The notes beneath the pieces were generated by a model that worked only from the letters and a program-made list of their open reading frames with translations, was not told the DNA's origin and made no database searches. The position numbers and the translations under genes are program-made. From Verrucomicrobiaceae bacterium (lineage in GTDB: Bacteria; Verrucomicrobiota; Verrucomicrobiia; Verrucomicrobiales; Verrucomicrobiaceae): 64,000 nucleotides of DNA. The stretch spans positions 434,001-498,000 of the forward strand of contig JABTUN010000003.1 of the NCBI GenBank assembly GCA_015075365.1. The letters run 5' to 3'. Shown piece by piece: positions 59,425 to 64,000 of this stretch; position 1 is the first letter of the stretch; every line of letters begins with the position of its first letter.

Positions 59425-60479
59425 TCCGCGCCGTCGCGGGCGCGCTTCTCGCGGTTGATCAGCGCCAGCAGCGTGTCCGCGCCGGGTTTCATCTTCGGCT
59501 TGCCATCGCTTTCGTCCGTCTCGGCACGGTAGGCCGTCAGCACGCGCGCCACGAACTTCAAACAGCCGCGCGTCTTGCCTTCCGTGATCAGGGCGCGCGC
59601 GGTCTCGTCCAGCCGCCGCTCCTCCAGGGTCACGCCGGCTGCCTGCATCAGCGCGCGCACATCATCCGCGCTCATGCCCGCGCCGCCGCCCACGATGACC
59701 AGGGTGGCCAGCCGGTTGCCGATGAGCTGCCGCCCCGTCTCGGAGGCGCTGAGCTTGGTGAGCAGCTTCCGCTGGCCGGTGAGGATGATCGTCGAGGGCG
59801 TCGTGTTGAGCAGCCCTTTCAGCGTGTCCAGGCCGTGGGTGCAAAGGTGCTGCCCTTCCTCAATGGCCAGGCACCAGCGCCGTTCGCTGAGCTTGGCGCG
59901 CACCGCGTGCAGCAGTTTGGCCTTCCGCCCTGGCAGGCCCTCCATGCCCAGCGCGCGGCCGATCTCATGCAGCAGCGGGACGGCGGTGCCGTGGTCGTTC
60001 GCGCCCATCCAGGCGGCGCTGGCCTCCAGCCTGCGCACGTTTTCACCGTAGGGCTGCGCGGCCAGGATGTCCACGGCGCTGGTCTTGCCCGCGCCGTTCG
60101 GGCCGACGAGCAAGATGAAGCGGTCCGCCGTGCGCCGCGCGCGGCATTCAATGTAGGCGCGGCAAAGCTCCGCCGGGGCCGTCAGCTCTTTGAGCAGCGT
60201 CACACCGCTGCCGCCGGCGGCCGGGTCTTCGAGATCCGCATTGCGCAGGCGGCTCCACACGGCGCGGTAGCTCTCCAGCCACTTCTCCGCGTTGAGGTCA
60301 TCCTCTCCGGAAAGAATCTTGTCGTAGGTGCGCACGCTGCCCAGCGCGTCATTCTGCCGGCAGAACAGCGTCTTGGGCATGCCGGCGTCGGCGCGGTAGG
60401 TTTCAATCTTGAGCGCCAGCGCGTGCAGTTCGTCACGCGGCGGCAGGGGGGTGGTTTCGGTGGTGGTGGTCGTGTTCAT
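59421..60479 (-). CDS. DNA transposition ATPase, MuB-like
   Basis: The product is 352 aa. The N-terminus has a helix-turn-helix-like part; then the AAA core with Walker A (LVGPNGAGKTSAVDIL) and Walker B (RWCLAIEEGQHL), and ILTGQRKLL as a sensor segment. MuB chooses target DNA and delivers it to MuA. The first residues are MNTTTTTETTP, directly after a repeat leader. Confidence 0.9.
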   Translation of the reverse strand: MNTTTTTETTPLPPRDELHALALKIETYRADAGMPKTLFCRQNDALGSVRTYDKILSGEDDLNAEKWLESYRAVWSRLRNADLEDPAAGGSGVTLLKELTAPAELCRAYIECRARRTADRFILLVGPNGAGKTSAVDILAAQPYGENVRRLEASAAWMGANDHGTAVPLLHEIGRALGMEGLPGRKAKLLHAVRAKLSERRWCLAIEEGQHLCTHGLDTLKGLLNTTPSTIILTGQRKLLTKLSASETGRQLIGNRLATLVIVGGGAGMSADDVRALMQAAGVTLEERRLDETARALITEGKTRGCLKFVARVLTAYRAETDESDGKPKMKPGADTLLALINREKRARDGAE

Positions 60480-60481
60480 GG

Positions 60482-60509
60482 GTTTCAGGATTCAGGTTTC
60501 AGGATTCAG
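60482..60509 (-). repeat. 7-nt repeat leader of MuB
   Basis: Coding-strand units are GAATCCT, GAAACCT, GAATCCT and GAAACCC, then the ATG at once. There is no Shine-Dalgarno site. Confidence 0.9.
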
Positions 60510-61120
60510 CTTTGGCAGCCGGGGGGGGTGACTCCCTGGATCTGCATGGCGTGGCGGGTCACGAGCGCGTCGATGTCTGCCAGGCAGCGCTCCACGGCGT
60601 GCGCGGGGAGAAGCTGGCGCTCACCACCCCATTGCGCCGCGCGGGTCCTCAGCTCGTGCTTGAGGTTCGAGATGCGCACGAGGCGCTTCATCTGCGGCGT
60701 GATCTCCGGCACCTTGGTTTCCCAGGTGTGCAGCTCCCGCCCGGCGCAGAGTTCGCCTTTGGCGAATTCTTCGAGGATGTGGCGGAGTTCGATCAGGGCC
60801 GCAGATTCAGCGAACGCTGTGACCACAAAGCGCCGGAATGGAGGCAGCGTGGCAATAAACGTGTCTGTCTCCGGCACCGGTTTCACCTTGGCCTTCGTGA
60901 GAGCGAGGCCAACCCAGGCTTTGACGCGCTCCGTGAGCGCATCGGTTGGAGAGGCGGCGATGTCACCGGCAGGCGTCGTGACGCGCAATCCTTTTTGGAC
61001 CAGATGAGCAAGCGCATAGCTGAAATCAGCCACGGGATCGCCGGTGGAAAAGGTGGAGCCATCCGGCATCTCGATGCCGCGATAATCACGCTCTCCATTT
61101 GTGATGATTTCGAGCTTCAC
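60506..61120 (-). CDS. Phage early protein of unknown function
   Basis: The product is 204 aa from a GTG at 61120 with a strong Shine-Dalgarno site (GGGAGG, 6 bp before), overlapping the gene upstream. It contains HILEEFAKGELCAGRELHTWE and LLPAHAVERCLADIDALV. I recognise no family. It is one of the few phage genes with a normal ribosome-binding site and no repeat leader. Confidence 0.6.
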   Translation of the reverse strand: MKLEIITNGERDYRGIEMPDGSTFSTGDPVADFSYALAHLVQKGLRVTTPAGDIAASPTDALTERVKAWVGLALTKAKVKPVPETDTFIATLPPFRRFVVTAFAESAALIELRHILEEFAKGELCAGRELHTWETKVPEITPQMKRLVRISNLKHELRTRAAQWGGERQLLPAHAVERCLADIDALVTRHAMQIQGVTPPGCQS

Positions 61121-61374
61121 GACACACCTCCCGTGTTGAAGAGGTCCGGCTCAGGACGGATCGTGGCCTTGTAGAAAGAGAAGCCAGCGGCGTCTTCCGT
61201 GTGCTCGACTTGCACGAGGGCGGCGGAGCAGCGGAGGGATTTTGCCGCGCATGCCACGGCGGCCTCGACGGAGCCGCGCGTGCATGAGGCGGATGCCTGC
61301 GGACCTTTGATGACCACGGCCAGGCATGGATCACCTTTTTTCACGCGGATGGTGATGGGCTTGGGAGAATTCAT
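61117..61374 (-). CDS. Small phage early protein
   Basis: The product is 85 aa from the ATG at 61374, overlapping the stop of the Gam-like gene (ATGA). It begins with a beta-type segment (ITIRVKKGDPCLAVVIKGPQ) and has VEAAVACAAKSLRC. The function is unknown. Confidence 0.55.
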   Translation of the reverse strand: MNSPKPITIRVKKGDPCLAVVIKGPQASASCTRGSVEAAVACAAKSLRCSAALVQVEHTEDAAGFSFYKATIRPEPDLFNTGGVS

Positions 61375-61922
61375 GATTCCCCCTTCCCATCCACCGGGGC
61401 GGCGGCTTTGATGTCGAAGGTGATGTTGCTCTTCTTCACGCCGGCCTTGTCCGTCTGCGTGCAGAGGCTGATGAAACGAGGCGCGAGCCGCGGTGGCAGC
61501 AGGTCGCCGGCTGTGGCGCGGAATTTCACGCCGTTGTCGAAGCGGTTCTCCCACTTCGATGGCGGGTCGAAAAACTTCCGCAGCACCTTGGGTGCCTCGC
61601 TCTCGCTGTATTCCTCGCAGAGCAGGGCCAGGAGGTCCTTGTGCTTCACATCGCCATCGCGGAAGCCGCCGATGATGAGGTCGCTTTGCAAGATGATGTC
61701 CACACGGCCGCGCGGCAGCGCCAGCTTGCGGCCCTCCCGCTTCTCATCCTTCAAGGGCGCGTGCTGCTCCGGATGCTCAAGCGCGTAGGCTTCGAGGCGC
61801 TTCTTGATCTGCTTCTCCTCCGCGCTGAGGCGGCTGATCTCCGCCGCGATCTCCGCGAGGCGGTTTTCGAGCGCGGGAATCTCCACGGCGGTGGGGATGG
61901 TGATGTCGGTTTTAGGCTTCAT
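61371..61922 (-). CDS. Phage protein with coiled-coil start, possibly Gam-like
   Basis: The product is 183 aa from the ATG at 61922. A coiled coil (LENRLAEIAAEISRLSAEEK) is followed by GRKLALPRGRVDIILQSD. This order resembles Mu Gam (host-nuclease inhibitor), which also has an N-terminal coil and then a beta segment. The later part (CEEYSESEAPKVLRKFFDPP) is not typical, so the name is tentative. Confidence 0.6.
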   Translation of the reverse strand: MKPKTDITIPTAVEIPALENRLAEIAAEISRLSAEEKQIKKRLEAYALEHPEQHAPLKDEKREGRKLALPRGRVDIILQSDLIIGGFRDGDVKHKDLLALLCEEYSESEAPKVLRKFFDPPSKWENRFDNGVKFRATAGDLLPPRLAPRFISLCTQTDKAGVKKSNITFDIKAAAPVDGKGES

Positions 61923-61926
61923 GGGT

Positions 61927-61956
61927 TTCAGCTTTGAGTTTTGAGCTTTGAGTTTT
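61927..61956 (-). repeat. 7-nt repeat leader of the Gam-like gene
   Basis: Coding-strand units are AAACTCA, AAGCTCA, AAACTCA and AAGCTGA, then AACCC and the ATG. Confidence 0.88.
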
Positions 61957-61959
61957 TCC

Positions 61960-62304
61960 TCACGAGGCCAGGCGGCCCTCCAGGATGGCGATGCGCTTGG
62001 CGATGGCGTCCCGCGTCTTGAAGGCGGGGGCGCGGCCTTCCGTGAGGCGTGCGAGCTGCGCGCGCAGCGGCTTCTGTTCGCGGAGCCAGGCGGTGGCCTG
62101 CGCTTTGATCTCCTGATGAGCGCGGCGCAGGATGACGACGCGGTTGGTTTCAATGGCGCGGTCGATCTTGTTGATCTTGGTGCGAAGGCTTCGCTCCTCG
62201 CGGTTGATGTCGCTTTCGACTTTGGTGATGGCGCGGCGGAGCTGCTTCAGTTCAGCGGCCTGCTCTTTGGTCATGTCGGGTGGCGTGGGTGCTTGGTCTT
62301 TCAT
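61960..62304 (-). CDS. Coiled-coil phage protein
   Basis: The product is 114 aa, almost all charged helix (LKQLRRAITKVESDINREE, LRTKINKIDRAIETNRVVIL). No domain is recognised. Together with the Gam-like gene it may protect or organise DNA. It has the longest repeat leader in the window. Confidence 0.55.
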   Translation of the reverse strand: MKDQAPTPPDMTKEQAAELKQLRRAITKVESDINREERSLRTKINKIDRAIETNRVVILRRAHQEIKAQATAWLREQKPLRAQLARLTEGRAPAFKTRDAIAKRIAILEGRLAS

Positions 62305-62316
62305 GGCGTCGTTTGG

Positions 62317-62370
62317 GGTTCTCAGTTCTCGGTTCTCGGTTCTCGGTTCTCGGTTCTCAGTTCAGGCTTC
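62317..62370 (-). repeat. Longest 7-nt repeat leader (eight units)
   Basis: Coding-strand units are GAAGCCT, GAACTGA, four times GAACCGA, GAACTGA and GAACCCC, then AAACGACGCC and the ATG. The four identical units in a row indicate recent slippage or selection for the motif. Confidence 0.95.
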
Positions 62371-62387
62371 AGCCCGTTGGTGAAGGC

Positions 62388-62723
62388 TCATGCCGCGCGC
62401 AGGCGGGCGTCCCGCTGGGCGTGGAAGTAGGCGGCGCTGCGCGCGGCCTCCGCGTCCTCAATGGTCAGTCCCAGGGCCAGCGCGCGGCCATACGCGGCGG
62501 CGCTCAGGGTGTCCGGCGTGGGAATGCGGGCCTCCAGCGCGTGCAGGCGGGTGTAAAGACGTTGCAGCTCCCGGCGGATCATGGCGGCGCGGGCGCGCGC
62601 CATCCCTTGCAGCGGATGGCCGTGGCACTCGGCGGTGAAGTCCGTGATGGACAGCTCCCGCGCGAGCGGGGCGGCGGTGGCCCGGATGCGGCCGATGCGG
62701 TGGTGGAGTTCAGTGAGGGTCAT
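62388..62723 (-). CDS. Phage early protein of unknown function
   Basis: The product is 111 aa from the ATG at 62723 (MTLTELHHRIGRI). The frame open to 62768 crosses the repeat leader and is not used. It is helical, with Arg/Ala-rich stretches (MIRRELQRLYTRLHALEAR). There is no known family. Confidence 0.55.
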   Translation of the reverse strand: MTLTELHHRIGRIRATAAPLARELSITDFTAECHGHPLQGMARARAAMIRRELQRLYTRLHALEARIPTPDTLSAAAYGRALALGLTIEDAEAARSAAYFHAQRDARLRAA

Positions 62724-62730
62724 GGGTTGT

Positions 62731-62760
62731 GTTTCGGGTTTCAGGTTCCAAGATTCAGGC
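62731..62760 (-). repeat. 7-nt repeat leader of the 111-aa gene
   Basis: Coding-strand units are GAATCTT, GGAACCT, GAAACCC and GAAACAC, then AACCC and the ATG. Confidence 0.85.
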
Positions 62761-62761
62761 A

Positions 62762-63154
62762 TCACCACGCGTCCCCGGCGGCGGGGAGGCCGGGCGGGCC
62801 GGGAGGAGTCGCGCGCATTTCGTTTCGCCGACGTTCGCCGACCGCCTCTGACGCGTCGGAAGGCGGCAGGGGTGTCAGGACAGCGGAATCCGCGTCCGGC
62901 GCGTCAGGGGCGATTGTGGCGCGAATTGCAGCCGCCTCGCTGATCCGCCCGCTGGCGATCAGCTCGCGCTCGATTTTGACCAGCGCCCAAAACTCGCGCT
63001 CGTAGCCGTTGAATTTCGACACGAACGCGGCGCGCGCGTCCTTGTCGGCGTCCAGGCGGCCCAGGGCCAGCAGGCGCACGGTGGCGAGCGCGTCATCACG
63101 CAGCTCCTCGACTTCGGCGAGCTTGAATTGGATTTGCTGGAGATTGGCGGGCAT
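62762..63154 (-). CDS. Phage early protein of unknown function
   Basis: The product is 130 aa. The helical N-terminal half (LQQIQFKLAEVEELRDDALAT) is followed by EYEREFWALVKIERELIASG-like helices and a disordered Pro-rich tail. No family is recognised. It lies directly after the transposase gene. Confidence 0.55.
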   Translation of the reverse strand: MPANLQQIQFKLAEVEELRDDALATVRLLALGRLDADKDARAAFVSKFNGYEREFWALVKIERELIASGRISEAAAIRATIAPDAPDADSAVLTPLPPSDASEAVGERRRNEMRATPPGPPGLPAAGDAW

Positions 63155-63169
63155 GGTCAGAGGTCAGAG
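63155..63169 (-). repeat. Two-unit 7-nt repeat leader after MuA
   Basis: Coding-strand units are CTCTGAC and CTCTGAC plus C, then the ATG. The first unit contains the MuA stop codon. Confidence 0.65.
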
Positions 63170-64000
63170 TTCGGATTCGAGCGCTTCGAGCGCGGCCAGG
63201 GCGGCGGCGCGTTTGGAGGAGGCAGGGAGGAGGCCGGCGCTGTTCTTCGGCCGCGCTTCGTGGTCCAGAATGCCGCGTGCATCCCGTTCACCGCTGCCCG
63301 TGGTTCGATCAGTCCCACTGCGGCCCGCCTCCCTGTCTCCAAATTCAGCAGGAATGAAATCCTGACCTCCCGTCACCAGCGGCGCGAGCGGATCAGGGCT
63401 GCCGATGCGCGCGGTGCGTGTGCGCCCGGCCTGCACGGTCGTGGATACGCGGATGGTCTTGCGCATGGCCTTCATGATCCGCACCTCGCTGCGGATGTGC
63501 CTCACGGTTTGAGCGCGGGCGCTCATGTCCGGCGCTTCATCACTGGCCTGCGGTGCCAGCGGCGCAAAAGGCAGCACGCCCAGCGGCATGCCCAAGGGGA
63601 AGCGGCCTGGATTCTGCGGATGCTCCGGATGCAGCGCGTTGAAGATGTGGCAGCCCACGTCGAGCCGCTGCGGGTCGAAGCACGCGAAGACGCGCCAGCC
63701 GTGCGGCAGCCAGGGTTGCGCGTCCCACAGCGGTTTGAAGCCTTCCGCTGAAAATTGAAACGGGATGTCGTGACGCGGCACCTTCACCGCGATGTGCATG
63801 TTTTTGACCGTGGCGGCCACCTTCACAGGAAGAAAACGCCAGCGCTCGGAGGCGGGCAGCACGCGCTTCACCGCCTGCGCATAGATCTCCTCCGGCACGA
63901 CCTTTTTCGGCCCATACAAAAACGCGCGGCGCTTCGCCTCGGTGTTGAACTCCGCCAGCGTCTCCGCGCTGATGTCCGCGCTGATGCCCGCCTCGGGGAA
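63164..64000 (-). CDS. Transposase MuA-like, C-terminal part (cut by window edge)
   Basis: The frame is open to the window edge, with 278 codons visible. The segments EAKRRAFLYGPKKVVPEEIYAQ, RWRFLPVKVAATVKNMHIAVK, HGWRVFACFDPQRLD and FPLGMPLGVLPFAPLAP match the C-terminal beta-barrel region of MuA-type transposases. The tail (KRAAALAALEALESEL) would hold the MuB/ClpX contact part. The RNase-H core with the DDE residues lies outside. Its place before MuB supports the call. Confidence 0.82.
   Translation of the reverse strand, partial: FPEAGISADISAETLAEFNTEAKRRAFLYGPKKVVPEEIYAQAVKRVLPASERWRFLPVKVAATVKNMHIAVKVPRHDIPFQFSAEGFKPLWDAQPWLPHGWRVFACFDPQRLDVGCHIFNALHPEHPQNPGRFPLGMPLGVLPFAPLAPQASDEAPDMSARAQTVRHIRSEVRIMKAMRKTIRVSTTVQAGRTRTARIGSPDPLAPLVTGGQDFIPAEFGDREAGRSGTDRTTGSGERDARGILDHEARPKNSAGLLPASSKRAAALAALEALESEL

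Larger units (their letters stand above)
45978..64000 (-). mobile_element. Mu-like transposable prophage (right end to window edge)
   Basis: A continuous minus-strand block with MuA- and MuB-like transposition proteins, a Gam-like protein, MuF, gpG, protease I, major head T, gp36 and tape measure in the usual Mu order. The end at about 45978 is placed where the helicase reading breaks and direct repeats begin. No terminase, portal, sheath, tube, baseplate, fibre or lysis gene was found in this stretch. The MuA N-terminus, repressor and the other end lie outside the window. Confidence 0.9.

Noticed and set aside
59196..61007. 603-aa plus-strand open frame in the prophage
   Set aside because: It is antisense to MuB and neighbours, runs through repeat leaders, and has no recognisable motif.

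Overview
The window looks like a chromosome segment of a free-living, high-GC bacterium of the Verrucomicrobiota, probably near Prosthecobacter. The evidence is a 1125-aa sugar-hydrolase/dehydrogenase/heme-binding fusion and a DUF1501 protein typical of the PVC group, secreted beta-helix and beta-propeller enzymes, prepilin-like and lipoprotein signals, and many genes that start without a Shine-Dalgarno site. The assignment comes from family recognition, not from a marker gene.

Layout. 1-1219: two genes on the minus strand, a PqqD-like/M50-type protein cut by the window edge and an HlyD-type adaptor. 1368-10765: an exopolysaccharide assembly and export locus (O-antigen-ligase-like polymerase, outer-membrane barrel, secreted EF-hand-like protein, Wza-type lipoprotein, Wzc-type tyrosine kinase, membrane-anchored EEP phosphodiesterase), with a tiny prepilin-like gene and a lipoprotein gene pointing the other way. 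10896-29182: secreted catabolic enzymes mixed with housekeeping genes (tsaB, tsaE, thiL, superoxide dismutase, a CreC-like kinase, a Mn-type pyrophosphatase). 29191-36202: a minus-strand run of acyl-CoA synthetase, 2-oxoacid dehydrogenase E1alpha, E1beta and E2, an acyl carrier protein, a DUF998 membrane protein, a small basic protein and a lipoprotein-type Pcm. 36356-40763: ABC ATPase, SixA-like phosphatase, TraB/GumN protein, a lipoprotein and DUF1501.

40847-45977 is an integrated island: a tRNA-Arg 5' fragment, a tyrosine integrase, a coupled unknown gene, an excisionase-like HTH gene, a VirE_N/BT4734-type protein and the first 378 residues of an SNF2-type helicase. The helicase is cut at about 45977 by a Mu-like transposable prophage that fills the window to 64000, all on the minus strand. 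It carries MuA (partial), MuB, a Gam-like protein, a MuF/zincin fusion, gpG-like, protease I, a decoration protein, major head T, gp36 and a tape measure. I found no terminase, portal, tail sheath, tube, baseplate or lysis gene between MuA and the phage end.

The most unusual signal is a set of degenerate 7-nt tandem repeats, often GAACNNN on the coding strand, placed just upstream of almost every phage gene whose start is not coupled to the gene before. A similar tract sits inside the protease gene ahead of the likely scaffold start, and host genes (tsaE and others) have the same kind of tract. Other repeats are two palindromic elements inserted in frame in coding genes and a nine-copy 41/42-bp tandem array.
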